Assembly (NCBI RefSeq): GCF_035818615.1
Contig: NZ_JAYKZY010000002.1
Coordinates: 312,501 to 376,500, forward strand
From: Sphingobium sp. CR2-8
GTDB taxonomy: Bacteria; Pseudomonadota; Alphaproteobacteria; Sphingomonadales; Sphingomonadaceae
Length of the DNA stretch: 64,000 bases
Direction: 5' to 3'
Below the pieces are notes generated by a model, which did no database searches, was not told where the DNA came from, and worked only from the letters and a program-made list of their open reading frames with translations. Below, in pieces: positions 26,785-35,522 of this stretch (position 1 is the stretch's first letter; every line of letters begins with the position of its first letter). The translations under genes were made by a program, and so were the position numbers.

Positions 26785-27462
26785 TCAGCCCCAGGGACGC
26801 TCGCGAAACCATTTGGTGACGACATATTTGGTCCCCTGCTCGACCGGACGCGCGGCATGCAGGCTGAAAGGGTTGGGCGCGCCGTCGCGGTCCATATTGT
26901 TCCAGATCAGGATCATGCCCTCGACCGGCGGCACCATGAATTCGCAGCGCGGGAAATGGGTTTCCCCGCCGGCCTCGACCGGCGACAGATAGATCATCGC
27001 GGTCCAACTGCGCTGTCCGCCGCTCGTCCGCATCTGGGGCCAGTAGTTGGCGGTGACGGGGAAATAGTCGCAATGGACCTTATATTCCTGCCCCGGCGCA
27101 TAACGCTGTCCCTGCAACGTTTCGCCATGGCGCGCGGGCAGGCCGGTGAGCGCACAGATCCGGTCGCTGACCGTCAGCACCAGATCGTCCCAGGGGTTGA
27201 GGTTGCAGCTATGGCTGGTGCGATATTCGGCGCTGGCGCTGCCGGAAAACAGCGTCGAAGGCTTTGCATCGGCGTCGATCAGCGCGCGCAGGCCCGCGCA
27301 CTCCTCAGCGCTCAGGAAATGCTGACGCCCGTAAATCTCCAGCTTCGGGGAATCGTCGATGCGATGCACCATGGGATTGCGGTCCAGCCGCTTGCGCACA
27401 TCTTCGCCGATCGCGGCCCGCAGCGGCGACGCGACGCCGCCATCATCCTGTTCATCGCTCAT
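26785..27462 (-). CDS. Prolyl-4-hydroxylase-like 2OG-Fe(II) oxygenase
   Basis: A 225-residue 2-oxoglutarate/Fe(II)-dependent oxygenase. The iron ligands are seen as HxD in VHCDYFPVTANYWP (about residue 133) and a distal His in FSLHAARPVEQG, with a Lys in GTKYVVTKWF probably contacting 2-oxoglutarate. It matches bacterial prolyl-4-hydroxylase domains. Substrate is unknown: ribosomal or other proteins, or a small molecule. There is no signal peptide, so it acts in the cytoplasm. It lies between the two RcnB-like genes in the same orientation, but a terminator at 27501 separates it from the upstream one. Confidence 0.88.
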   Translation of the reverse strand: MSDEQDDGGVASPLRAAIGEDVRKRLDRNPMVHRIDDSPKLEIYGRQHFLSAEECAGLRALIDADAKPSTLFSGSASAEYRTSHSCNLNPWDDLVLTVSDRICALTGLPARHGETLQGQRYAPGQEYKVHCDYFPVTANYWPQMRTSGGQRSWTAMIYLSPVEAGGETHFPRCEFMVPPVEGMILIWNNMDRDGAPNPFSLHAARPVEQGTKYVVTKWFRERPWG

Positions 27463-27500
27463 CGCCGCGTCCTGCCACAGTGCGCGCCCCCATGAAAAGA

Positions 27501-27524
27501 CCCCGGAGCGTTTCCACTCCGGGG
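27501..27524 (-). terminator. Intrinsic terminator after RcnB-like gene 2
   Basis: Perfect 8-bp stem CCCCGGAG (27501-27508) and CTCCGGGG (27517-27524). On the minus strand it is followed by TCTTTTC. It ends the gene at 27559-28476 before the hydroxylase-like gene. Confidence 0.8.
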
Positions 27525-27558
27525 CCAGTGTTCCTGAAGGCCAGTCCAGGAAGGGGGA

Positions 27559-28476
27559 TTACCAGAAGAAATCGTTGATCACGTCCACCACATAGCCGTC
27601 GCGGATGTCGACCAGCAGCGCATCGTCATAATAGCGGATCCAGCGCAACGTCCCGTAGGCGGGGGGCAGGCGATACCTGTACGGATCGTTCAGCCAGTAA
27701 CTGTTGCCGTACAAGATGCTGTTCAGCGTCACGCCGATCGAAAAGCGACGATAGCCATAGTCCCATCCGCGCGGCGCGGCATAGCGGCCGATGCGGTAGC
27801 GATCGCCATAGCGGCTGCGATAGCTGTTCCAGTCGTAGCGCCGGTCCTGACGCCAGCCATTGTCCCAGCGCCGCTGATTGGCCCAGCGGGTGCGGTCGTC
27901 GAAACGGCGGCCACCATTATTCCAGTTCGCGCCGTTCGGGCCGCGACCGTCGTTCCACCGCTGCTCGTTCCGTCGATCGTCGCGCCTGTCGTCGCGGCGG
28001 TCGTTACGCCAGTCCGATTGCCCGTTCTGATCGCGATCCTGCTGCCAGTTGCGCTGGTCGTCGCGCCCGCGCTGCCAATTGGGCTGACGATCCTGCTGGC
28101 GGTCGTCGCGGCCCTGCGGCCGATCCTGACGCCAATCCCGCTGGGGACCGCCAGGCTGGGTCCGATCGCCACGCCATTGGGGATCGGGCCGCTGCATGTC
28201 TGGCCGCGCCTGTGCCACAGGTGGCGCAGGTCGCTCGGCAGGGCGTTGCTGTTCCTGCTGCATCGGCGCATCGCCACGGGGCTGGCCCATGCGATCGCCG
28301 CGCCAGTTGCCGCCGCCGCCATCGCCACGGCCCCCGCGATCGCCACCGCGACCTTGTCCGCCATCTCTGGCGCCCCGATCGCCGCGCTGGTCCGGATTGC
28401 CCTGGGCATAGGCCGGTGCGATGCCGCTCAGCAGCGTCGCGGTCATCAACCCCGTCAGCATCATCTTCCTCAACAT
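27559..28476 (-). CDS. RcnB-like secreted protein 2 with disordered middle
   Basis: A 305-residue exported protein: signal peptide (MLRKMMLTGLMTATLLSG...YAQG), a long Gly/Arg/Asp/Gln-rich region of about 200 residues (many RGDRG, RDDRR, QDRQ units), and an RcnB-like C-terminal domain with PYRYRLPPAYGTLRWIRYY, DDALLVDIRDGYVVDV and FFW. The end block closely matches that of the gene at 26147. The middle is likely disordered and may bind metal, nucleic acid or polyanions, but nothing is known. Start chosen for the leader with AGGAAA before it. An upstream GTTCAG box lies at 28571-28576. Confidence 0.83.
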   Translation of the reverse strand: MLRKMMLTGLMTATLLSGIAPAYAQGNPDQRGDRGARDGGQGRGGDRGGRGDGGGGNWRGDRMGQPRGDAPMQQEQQRPAERPAPPVAQARPDMQRPDPQWRGDRTQPGGPQRDWRQDRPQGRDDRQQDRQPNWQRGRDDQRNWQQDRDQNGQSDWRNDRRDDRRDDRRNEQRWNDGRGPNGANWNNGGRRFDDRTRWANQRRWDNGWRQDRRYDWNSYRSRYGDRYRIGRYAAPRGWDYGYRRFSIGVTLNSILYGNSYWLNDPYRYRLPPAYGTLRWIRYYDDALLVDIRDGYVVDVINDFFW

Positions 28477-28552
28477 CGTCTTGTCTTTCCTGGATCGGGG
28501 GCACATCGCCCCTTTCATGATCCCGTTCTAGGACAGGCGCGATGTCGAAAGG

Positions 28553-28576
28553 CTGAACTCATCCGACAGCGTTCAG
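28553..28576. promoter_or_regulatory. CTGAAC/GTTCAG inverted repeat before RcnB-like gene 2
   Basis: Inverted repeat CTGAAC (28553-28558) and GTTCAG (28571-28576), 12 bases apart, 77 bases before the start of the gene. Shares the CTGAAC/GTTCAG arms with the element at 6071-6109. Alone this is short and weak; it is listed because three related genes have such boxes at 68-89 bases. Confidence 0.35.
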
Positions 28577-28723
28577 AAAGAATTGGCGAAGTAAGATAGA
28601 CAGAGACCATTATAGACGCCACTGTCCGTTGGTGCGTGTTGCACTGGCGACGAATGATCGAACCGCGCGGTAAAGTTGATTCAGATCAGTGCGTCATGTT
28701 AAAACTGCCTATAGGACTGCCGA

Positions 28724-29278
28724 GTGAAGAAATCTCCCGATGCTGGCCAGATTCGCCATGCCCTGCGCGAAGCCACGATGGAAAGCCATCGACAGGTGGA
28801 CGCCATCTATTCCGATTTCTCGCTCAATTCCGCACAAGACTATGGCGTGTTCCTGACCGCGCATGCCCGCGTCCTGGGTGGGCTGGAAGCGGTCGCGCAG
28901 CCGCAGGCGCCGCGCCTGCCGCTGCTGGCGCAGGATCTCGCCGCGCTCGACCTTCCCTTGCCCGCACCGCTGCCGCTGGAGACGCGCGCGACCGACGGCT
29001 TCCATTGGGGCCTGCGCTATGCGCTGGAAGGATCGCGGCTGGGCGGCGCGATGCTGTCGCGGCAGGTCGCGCCGGGCTTGCCCAAGGCCTATTTGTCGGC
29101 CGCACATGGCAAGGGCGAATGGATAGCCTTCCAAAGCGCGCTCGACAGCGCCGCTGCGGAGGGCGGCGAAGGCTGGCTGGATGACGCCGTGCAGGGCGCG
29201 CAGGCCGCCTTCGCCCTGTTCGCCAAAGCGGGGCAGACGCGTCGGCCGGTCCCAGAGTCGGCCATCGTCCATGGCTGA
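28724..29278 (+). CDS. bphO: Biliverdin-producing heme oxygenase
   Basis: A 184-residue heme oxygenase, opening heme to biliverdin, the chromophore of bacterial phytochromes. The proximal heme ligand is H22 in TMESHRQVDAIY. Other family blocks are QDYGVFLTAHARVLGGLE and GLRYALEGSRLGGAML (distal helix Gly-rich stretch). The start codon is GTG with AGGA before it. The gene overlaps the phytochrome gene by 8 bases, so they form one operon that makes both apoprotein and chromophore. No photosynthesis genes are seen nearby. Confidence 0.93.
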   Translation: MKKSPDAGQIRHALREATMESHRQVDAIYSDFSLNSAQDYGVFLTAHARVLGGLEAVAQPQAPRLPLLAQDLAALDLPLPAPLPLETRATDGFHWGLRYALEGSRLGGAMLSRQVAPGLPKAYLSAAHGKGEWIAFQSALDSAAAEGGEGWLDDAVQGAQAAFALFAKAGQTRRPVPESAIVHG

Positions 29279-31832
29279 TCGCGAAGATCCCGAGACCTTC
29301 ACGGTCGACCTCGACAATTGCGACCGGGAACCGATCCATGTGCTGGGCACGGTCCAGCCCTTCGGCTTTCTGATCGCGCTGACCGCCGACTGGCTCGTGT
29401 CGCGCGTGTCGACCAACGTCGCGCAGTTTATCGGTCTGACCCCGGACGAAATGTTGGGCCAGCCCGTCCACACCCTGCTGGATGGGGAAGCGATCCACGC
29501 GCTGCGCAACCGCATCACGCTGCTGCGCGGTCCCGATTCGGTCGAGCGCCTCTTTTCCATTCCCCTGATCGCCGGTGGCCCGCCGTTCGACGTGGCGGTG
29601 CATTTTTCCGGCCCGCTCGTGGTGGTGGAGGCGGAGCCCGCCAGCCATGACGAGATGGAAGCCAGCAGTACCGTGCGGTCGATGGTCGCGCGCCTGGCCC
29701 AGGCCGACAGCATGACCGCCTTCCTGCGCGACGGCGCGCGGCAGGTGCGGGCGCTGACCGGGTTCGATCGCGTGATGGTCTATCGCTTCGCGCAAGCGGG
29801 CGATGGCGAGGTGGTGGCCGAAGCCCTGAAGCCGGGCATCGACAGCTTTTTCGGCTTGCACTATCCCGCGTCCGACATCCCGGCGCAGGCGCGCGCGCTG
29901 TATCTGCGCAACATCTTCCGCGTCATCGCCGATGTGAAGGCGCAGCCGGTGCCGGTCATCCCCGCGCTGGACCCGACCGGCGCGGCGCTTGACATGTCGC
30001 TGTGCCTGACCCGCGCGGTGTCGCCCATTCATATCGAATATCTCGGCAATATGGGGGTGGGGGCCTCGCTCTCCATCTCGATCATCGTGGAAGGCAAGCT
30101 GTGGGGCCTCTTCGCCTGCCATCATTACAGCCCGCGCCTGCCGACCTTCGCGCAGCGCAGCGCGGCCGAACTGTTCGGTCAGATCTTCTCGATGATGCTC
30201 GAAAGCCGCGAGCGCGCCGAAACCGCTGCTTATGAAGGCAAGGCGCGGCAGGTGGCCGACCGGCTGATGTCGGCGCTGGCGCAGGATCACGACCTGTTGT
30301 CCAACGCCCGTTGGCTGGGCGACATCATCTTCGACACGATCCCGGCCGATGGCGTGGGCGTCTATATCGACGGGCAGATGACCTTTTCGGGTCTGGCCCC
30401 CGATGCCGCCGCCTTCTCCGCAATCGCCACGATGCTGAACCGCGTCGCGGCCAGCCAGATCTATACGACCGACCATCTGTCGTCGGTGCTACCCGAAGCG
30501 GCGGCCTATGCCGATCGCGTGGCGGGACTGCTGGCGATCCCGCTGTCGCGCCGCCCGCGCGATTATGTGGTGCTGTTCCGGGCCGAACAATTGCGATCCG
30601 TGCGCTGGGCGGGGAAGCCCGAAAAAGACATGGAATATGGTCCCAACGGCCCGCGCCTGACCCCGCGCAAAAGCTTCGAGGCCTGGTCGCAACTGGTGCA
30701 GGGCAAGGCGCTGCCCTTCGTCCCGGCCGAACTGCGCGTGGCCGAAGCGCTGCGCACGGCGCTGTTGGAGGTGATCCTGCGCCTGTCCAATTCGGCCGAC
30801 GCCGAACGGCAGCGCGCGCATGAGAAGCAGGAATTGCTGATCGCGGAACTCAACCATCGCGTGCGCAACATCCTCGCCCTCATCCGCGGCCTGTTGTCGC
30901 AGACGCGCGACAGCGCCCGATCGGTCGAGGAATTTATTGGTACGCTGGAAAGCCGCGTCCATGCGCTGGCCCGCGCCCATGACCAGATCACCGCCGACCG
31001 CTGGAGCCCGGCGCGCCTGTACGATTTGATCGAGGTCGAATCGGGCGCCTATCTGGGCGAACGCAGCGACCGGGTGCGCCTGTCCGGCCCCAATGTGCTG
31101 CTGACGCCCGGCTGCTTTACCGTGCTGGCGCTGGTGATCCACGAAATGCTGACCAACGCGGCCAAATATGGCGCGCTGTCCGACAGCGGCACCGTGACGA
31201 TCGACTGGCGCGTGGATGAAGATGGCAGCCTGCTGATCGACTGGACCGAAAGCGGCGGTCCGGCGGTGGTCGGACCGACCCGGCGCGGCTTCGGATCGAC
31301 GGTGATCGAACGGTCCATCCCCTATGATCTGGGCGGCCATGCGGACATCAGCTATCGGCTGGCGGGGATAGAGGCGCATTTCTGCATCCCGTCCGTCCAT
31401 GTCGTGGCCGTGCTGCCTGACATTACCACCGTCGACCGTGGCAAGACCGTCGCGCCGGTCGCGCCTGGCCTGCTCAAGGGGCGCAACGTCCTGCTGGTCG
31501 AGGATAATATGATCATCGCCATGGATGGCGAGGATGCGCTGCGCGATCTGGGCGCGGAGGTGATGACCGCCGCCAGCGTGGGGCGCGCGCACGAAGCGAT
31601 CGCGATCAAGGCGGTCGATCTCGCAGTGCTGGACTTCAATCTGGGCGCGGAGACCAGCCTGCCGGTGGCGGACCTGCTGGCCGAGCGCGGCATCCCTTTC
31701 ATCTTCGCCACCGGCTATGGCGACGGGCTGGAATTGCCGGTCCGGTTCAAGGATGTGACCCTGCTGAAAAAGCCCTATTCGGGCGCGACGCTGGCGCAGG
31801 CGCTGGCCCCGGTTCTCGAAGCCCGACCCTGA
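29271..31832 (+). CDS. bphP: Bacteriophytochrome histidine kinase with receiver
   Basis: An 853-residue red/far-red light sensor. The biliverdin-binding cysteine is C17 in LDNCDREPIHVLG. The PAS-GAF-PHY photosensory core has the GAF signature HYPASDIPAQARALYLRN and CHHYSPRLPTFAQRS, and the PHY-type tongue. The kinase is of the HWE/HisKA_2 class: H in ELNHRVRNILALIRGLLSQT and ATP lid blocks VIHEMLTNAAKYGALS. A receiver follows at the C-terminus (VLLVEDNMIIAMDG, phosphoacceptor in AVLDFNLGAE, KKPYSG). I start at the ATG that overlaps bphO. Signal output is unknown; the HWE kinase plus receiver suggests an internal phosphorelay. Confidence 0.94.
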   Translation: MADREDPETFTVDLDNCDREPIHVLGTVQPFGFLIALTADWLVSRVSTNVAQFIGLTPDEMLGQPVHTLLDGEAIHALRNRITLLRGPDSVERLFSIPLIAGGPPFDVAVHFSGPLVVVEAEPASHDEMEASSTVRSMVARLAQADSMTAFLRDGARQVRALTGFDRVMVYRFAQAGDGEVVAEALKPGIDSFFGLHYPASDIPAQARALYLRNIFRVIADVKAQPVPVIPALDPTGAALDMSLCLTRAVSPIHIEYLGNMGVGASLSISIIVEGKLWGLFACHHYSPRLPTFAQRSAAELFGQIFSMMLESRERAETAAYEGKARQVADRLMSALAQDHDLLSNARWLGDIIFDTIPADGVGVYIDGQMTFSGLAPDAAAFSAIATMLNRVAASQIYTTDHLSSVLPEAAAYADRVAGLLAIPLSRRPRDYVVLFRAEQLRSVRWAGKPEKDMEYGPNGPRLTPRKSFEAWSQLVQGKALPFVPAELRVAEALRTALLEVILRLSNSADAERQRAHEKQELLIAELNHRVRNILALIRGLLSQTRDSARSVEEFIGTLESRVHALARAHDQITADRWSPARLYDLIEVESGAYLGERSDRVRLSGPNVLLTPGCFTVLALVIHEMLTNAAKYGALSDSGTVTIDWRVDEDGSLLIDWTESGGPAVVGPTRRGFGSTVIERSIPYDLGGHADISYRLAGIEAHFCIPSVHVVAVLPDITTVDRGKTVAPVAPGLLKGRNVLLVEDNMIIAMDGEDALRDLGAEVMTAASVGRAHEAIAIKAVDLAVLDFNLGAETSLPVADLLAERGIPFIFATGYGDGLELPVRFKDVTLLKKPYSGATLAQALAPVLEARP

Positions 31833-32080
31833 ACGAGACAGGGAAACGGACAGTTTCCGCTTCGCCGATTGTGCTGTGATCTGCCCATGCCGATCTATCG
31901 GTTATGATCGCTTTCCTGTCCTATCCTGCATGCCATCCTTATGCTCGCCTGCGGCGACGGGTGGCGCGATGGCCTTGATGCGGCGCGCTTTGCGATAGGA
32001 TCGGGATCGCGCAACATTATGTCGAAATCAGCGGGAAACATGCGAAGTTAAGCCCGCTATTTCCTACAATCGGAATCAGC

Positions 32081-32890
32081 ATGACACAGCCTAGCTTCTT
32101 CATTCCCCATGGCGGCGGCCCCTGTTTCTTCATGGACCCGTCCGATCCCGACCATCCGCACAGCGACCCGATGTGGCATCCGATGCAGGCCTATCTGGCC
32201 GACCTGATCGCCACCCTGCCGGAACGGCCGCGCGCGATCCTGCTGGTGTCGGGCCATTGGGAGGAAGCCGCCTTCACCGTCCATACAGGCGAGCGGCCTC
32301 CCTTGCTGTTCGACTATTTCGGCTTTCCCCCGCACACCTATCAACTGCGCTGGGATGCGCCGGGCGCGCCCGATCTGGCGCGTCGCGCTGCCGCGCTGTT
32401 GCAGGCGGGCGGCTTCGCGACGGCAGAGGAAACGGCGCGCGGCTGGGACCATGGCGTCTTCGTGCCGATGAAGGTCGCGCTGCCGGATGCGGACATACCC
32501 CTGGCGCAATTGTCGCTGCGCCAGGATCTCGACCCGGCGGCGCATATCGCGGCCGGGCGCGCGCTGGCCCCGTTGCGCGACGAAGGCGTACTGATCGTCG
32601 GATCGGGCATGAGCTTCCACAATCTGCGGGTACGCGGGGATCAGGCGATCGGACCTTCGACCGTCTGGGACCAGGCGCTGACCCAAGCCGTGACCGACCC
32701 CGATCCGCAGACGCGCGCCGCCCGTGTCGCCGCTTGGGACCAATTGCCCCAGGCCCGCTTCGCCCATCCGCGCGAGGAGCATCTGCTGCCGCTGATGGTG
32801 GCGCTGGGCGCGGGTGGCGACGACGCGGCGACCTGCGAGCATCGCAGCACCGTCATGGGCTGGGCGGTGTCGGGTTATCGTTTCGGCTGA
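32081..32890 (+). CDS. LigB-type extradiol dioxygenase (DODA family)
   Basis: A 269-residue class III extradiol ring-cleavage dioxygenase, like 4,5-DOPA dioxygenase (YgiD). The metal and catalytic residues are visible: FFIPHGGGPCFF, VSGHWEEAAFTVH, GWDHGVFVPMK and GSGMSFHNLR. The aromatic substrate is unknown, and no ring-hydroxylating genes are near. The start has a weak ribosome site; MTQPSFFIPHGGG is the natural N-terminus. It converges on the ferredoxin-type gene at 32924, 33 bases apart. Confidence 0.9.
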   Translation: MTQPSFFIPHGGGPCFFMDPSDPDHPHSDPMWHPMQAYLADLIATLPERPRAILLVSGHWEEAAFTVHTGERPPLLFDYFGFPPHTYQLRWDAPGAPDLARRAAALLQAGGFATAEETARGWDHGVFVPMKVALPDADIPLAQLSLRQDLDPAAHIAAGRALAPLRDEGVLIVGSGMSFHNLRVRGDQAIGPSTVWDQALTQAVTDPDPQTRAARVAAWDQLPQARFAHPREEHLLPLMVALGAGGDDAATCEHRSTVMGWAVSGYRFG

Positions 32891-32923
32891 ACAGGGTGCG
32901 CCTGATCCTCGATCCGCTCGCGA

Positions 32924-33511
32924 TCAGCGGGCAGGGCGTCCCAGCGCCGGAACGGTCCGGGCCGCGTCCTCCGGGGTGATGCCGGGCGGCGGCGCGGCAG
33001 GGGCCTGCGCGCCACTGCCCGCATTGTCGGCGCCGTCGTCTCCACCGCCCTGATCCTCGCCGCGCATGATCCGCCCGGCCCGCTTGATCGCGCCCCGCAG
33101 CCGGGGATAGATGCCGCAGCGGCAGATGTTGGTGATCGCCCCGTCAATCTCTTCGTCGGATGGATCGTTCGTCCGGCGCAGCAGCACCGACGCCGCCATG
33201 ATGACGCCCGGGATGCAATAGCCGCATTGCGACACATTGTCGGCGGCGAACGCCTGTTGCACCGGATGGCCGCGATCGGGCGACAGCGCCTCGATCGTGG
33301 TGACGAAGCGGCCCTCGGTCTTGCCGATCGTTACCTGGCAGGATCGTACCGCCTCGCCATCGATATCCACGGTGCAGGCCCCGCAATCCCCGGTGCCGCA
33401 GCCATATTTGGTCCCCGTCAGGTTCGACGCGTCACGCAAGGCCCAGAGCAGGGGCGTATCCGGGTCCATGCGATATTGGACCGGCCGGTCGTTGACGGTG
33501 AAGCGCGTCAT
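32924..33511 (-). CDS. Two-cluster [2Fe-2S] subunit (CoxS/IorA type)
   Basis: A 195-residue small subunit of a molybdenum hydroxylase. The plant-type ferredoxin cluster ligands are in YGCGTGDCGACT and VRSC; the C-terminal four-helix cluster has CGYCIPG and CRCGIYPR. The tail after residue 150 is a Gly/Asp-rich extension (QGGGDDGADNAG). Such proteins pass electrons from a Moco subunit, but no molybdenum large subunit is adjacent: downstream is the convergent dioxygenase gene. It overlaps the preceding DUF2721 gene by 4 bases. Either the partner is elsewhere or the gene is a relic. Confidence 0.9.
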   Translation of the reverse strand: MTRFTVNDRPVQYRMDPDTPLLWALRDASNLTGTKYGCGTGDCGACTVDIDGEAVRSCQVTIGKTEGRFVTTIEALSPDRGHPVQQAFAADNVSQCGYCIPGVIMAASVLLRRTNDPSDEEIDGAITNICRCGIYPRLRGAIKRAGRIMRGEDQGGGDDGADNAGSGAQAPAAPPPGITPEDAARTVPALGRPAR

Positions 33512-34005
33512 TGCAATGCATCGACGGCGGCATCGGCCTCTTCGGGATCGGCCTTGTGGAACAGCACTTCGTTGCGGATATGAATGATCTTCGACGCCAG
33601 CCGGATTTCCTGGATGAAAGTCGCGAAACCGCCTGCCTGCAACAGCATCGCGAGGCTGAACAGAACAGCGATCGGTGTGCCGAGATGCGCGCCGAACAGA
33701 TTGCCGGCGAACAGCAGGATGACGACCAGGCAGACGGCGCATGCCGACGCCACCGACAGGAAGATGGCGATGTTGACGACGCTCATCCGCCGGTCGAGCA
33801 CGCGGATTTCCGCCACTTTGCGATCATGTTCCTTGCCGCGCGTCGTCAGGATCGATTGCTCCACATCGCGCGCCCGGTCGATGATGCGCGCCAGACGGCT
33901 GACGCAGACGTTCAGGAACGCGCCGATACCCGCCAGCAGGAATACCGGGGCCAACGCCAACTGGATGGTCTGCGCGACCTGAGAGACTTGGGGCAGGGGG
34001 ATCAT
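33508..34005 (-). CDS. DUF2721 family membrane protein
   Basis: A 165-residue membrane protein of the DUF2721 family, function unknown. Three hydrophobic helices are visible: IQLALAPVFLLAGIGAFLNV, IAIFLSVASACAVCLVVILLF and TPIAVLFSLAMLLQAGGFATF. The conserved LARIIDRARDVE region lies between the first two. Its stop overlaps the start of the [2Fe-2S] subunit gene by 4 bases, so they are translationally coupled, although a biochemical link is not known. A palindromic repeat lies upstream (34039-34104). Confidence 0.83.
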   Translation of the reverse strand: MIPLPQVSQVAQTIQLALAPVFLLAGIGAFLNVCVSRLARIIDRARDVEQSILTTRGKEHDRKVAEIRVLDRRMSVVNIAIFLSVASACAVCLVVILLFAGNLFGAHLGTPIAVLFSLAMLLQAGGFATFIQEIRLASKIIHIRNEVLFHKADPEEADAAVDALQ

Positions 34006-34038
34006 GTCATGACCGTGTAAGGACTTCCTGTCTGGACC

Positions 34039-34104
34039 GTTCTCCAGCGCAGGCCGGGGGCCAGTGCCAAGGTCAGGACTGGACCCCGGCCTGCGCCGGG
34101 GAAC
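34039..34104. repeat. Palindromic repeat, family B copy 1
   Basis: Two 27-base arms (34039-34065 and 34078-34104) with 3 mismatches and a 12-base loop; the right arm reads ACTGGACCCCGGCC... and ends CCGGGGAAC. The same arm occurs at 50365-50391 with one change. Intergenic between the aminotransferase end and the DUF2721 gene; typical of REP-like elements in sphingomonads. Confidence 0.75.
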
Positions 34105-34176
34105 CGATTATGGTCAATGGATCGCTCTTTGTCGATCCGGCCCCTTGGAACCCGTCCATTCGGACAGGCCTATCGA

Positions 34177-35385
34177 TCAGGCCGCGCCCTTGGCGGGCGT
34201 GTTGACGCCCATGGATTTGAGATATTGTTTAATGTTGCGCGCCGCCTGCCGCAGCCGCTGTTCATTCTCGACCATGGCGATGCGGACATAGCCCTCGCCA
34301 TCCTCGCCATAGCCGACGCCCGGCGCGACCGCGACCTTGGCATGGGTCAGAAGCTGCTTGGAAAATTCCAGGCTGCCCATCTCCTTGAGCGCAGGTGGCA
34401 GCGGTGCCCAGGCGAACATGGACGCCGGCGGGGCAGGAATGTCCCACCCGGCACGGCCGAAGCTTTCCACCAGCACGTCGCGGCGCTTATGATAGAGTTC
34501 GCGGTTCTTTTGAACGATGTCCTGCGGCCCGTTCAGCGCGGCGCAGGCGGCCGCCTGGATCGGCGTGAACGCACCATAATCCAGATAGGATTTCACCCGG
34601 CTCATCGCTGCGATCAATTGCTTGTTGCCGACCGCAAAGCCGATGCGCCATCCCGCCATCGAATAGGTTTTCGACAGCGACGTGAACTCGATCGCGATAT
34701 CCTTGGCGCCCGGCACCTGCAGGATCGAAGGGGTCGGGTTGCCGTCATAATAGAGTTCGGAATAGGCAAGGTCGGACAAGACCCAGACCTTATTCTCCTT
34801 CGCCCAGGCGACCAGCCGTTCGTAGAAGGCCAGGTCCACCGTCTCGGCCGTCGGGTTGGACGGATAGTTGACCACCAGGATCGACGGGCGCGGCACGGTG
34901 AAGGCCATCGCCCGGTCGAGCGACCGGAAATACTGCTCGTCCGGCGTCGTCGGCACCGAACGGATCGTGGCGCCCGCCAGGATGAAGCCGAACATATGGA
35001 TCGGATAGCTGGGATTGGGGGCCAGCACGACATCGCCGGGCGCAGTGATCGCGGTCGCCAGGCTGGCAAGCCCTTCCTTCGATCCCATGGTGACGACGAC
35101 TTCGGTTTCCGGATCGACATCCACGCCGAAACGGCGGCCATAATAATGGGCCTGCGCCTTGCGAAGGCCGGGGATACCCTTGGACTGGGAATAGCCATGG
35201 GCGTCGGGCTTTTGCGCCACCTCGATCAGTTTCGCGATGACGTGCGGCGGCGGCGGCAGGTCGGGATTGCCCATGCCAAGGTCGATAATATCCTCGCCTG
35301 CCGCGCGCGCGGCGGCCCGCATGCCGTTGACTTCGGCGATGACATAGGGCGGCAGGCGCTTCATGCGGTAGAATTCTTCGGACAT
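34177..35385 (-). CDS. alaC: AlaC-type alanine/glutamate aminotransferase
   Basis: A 402-residue PLP-dependent class I aminotransferase close to E. coli AlaC (glutamate-pyruvate transaminase) and LL-diaminopimelate aminotransferase-like enzymes. Recognisable blocks: RLPPYVIAEVNG, IDLGMGNPDLPPPP, PNPSYPIHMFGF, VNYPSNPTAE and the PLP lysine motif SLSKTYSMAGWRIGF. The C-terminal block VAVAPGVGYGEDGEGYVRIAMVENEQRLRQA is standard. I start at MSEEFYRMKRLPP; an upstream in-frame extension overlaps the phaC 5' region and lacks family similarity. Exact substrate choice cannot be read from sequence. Confidence 0.9.
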   Translation of the reverse strand: MSEEFYRMKRLPPYVIAEVNGMRAAARAAGEDIIDLGMGNPDLPPPPHVIAKLIEVAQKPDAHGYSQSKGIPGLRKAQAHYYGRRFGVDVDPETEVVVTMGSKEGLASLATAITAPGDVVLAPNPSYPIHMFGFILAGATIRSVPTTPDEQYFRSLDRAMAFTVPRPSILVVNYPSNPTAETVDLAFYERLVAWAKENKVWVLSDLAYSELYYDGNPTPSILQVPGAKDIAIEFTSLSKTYSMAGWRIGFAVGNKQLIAAMSRVKSYLDYGAFTPIQAAACAALNGPQDIVQKNRELYHKRRDVLVESFGRAGWDIPAPPASMFAWAPLPPALKEMGSLEFSKQLLTHAKVAVAPGVGYGEDGEGYVRIAMVENEQRLRQAARNIKQYLKSMGVNTPAKGAA

Positions 35386-35522
35386 TATAGGGGCTTTCCT
35401 GAAAGCTCTCTGTAGGGAATAGTGCGCGGCACGCCGTGGACGTGTCACAATCTGGCTATAACCCGCCCGATTGCGACGCGCCAGAAAAAGCGGCGCTTGC
35501 GCAGGATGCCAGGAGGAGCAAG

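Noticed and set aside
31842..31858. Small hairpin GGAAAC/GTTTCC after bphP as a terminator
   Set aside because: Only six pairs with no T-tract; not supported as a terminator.
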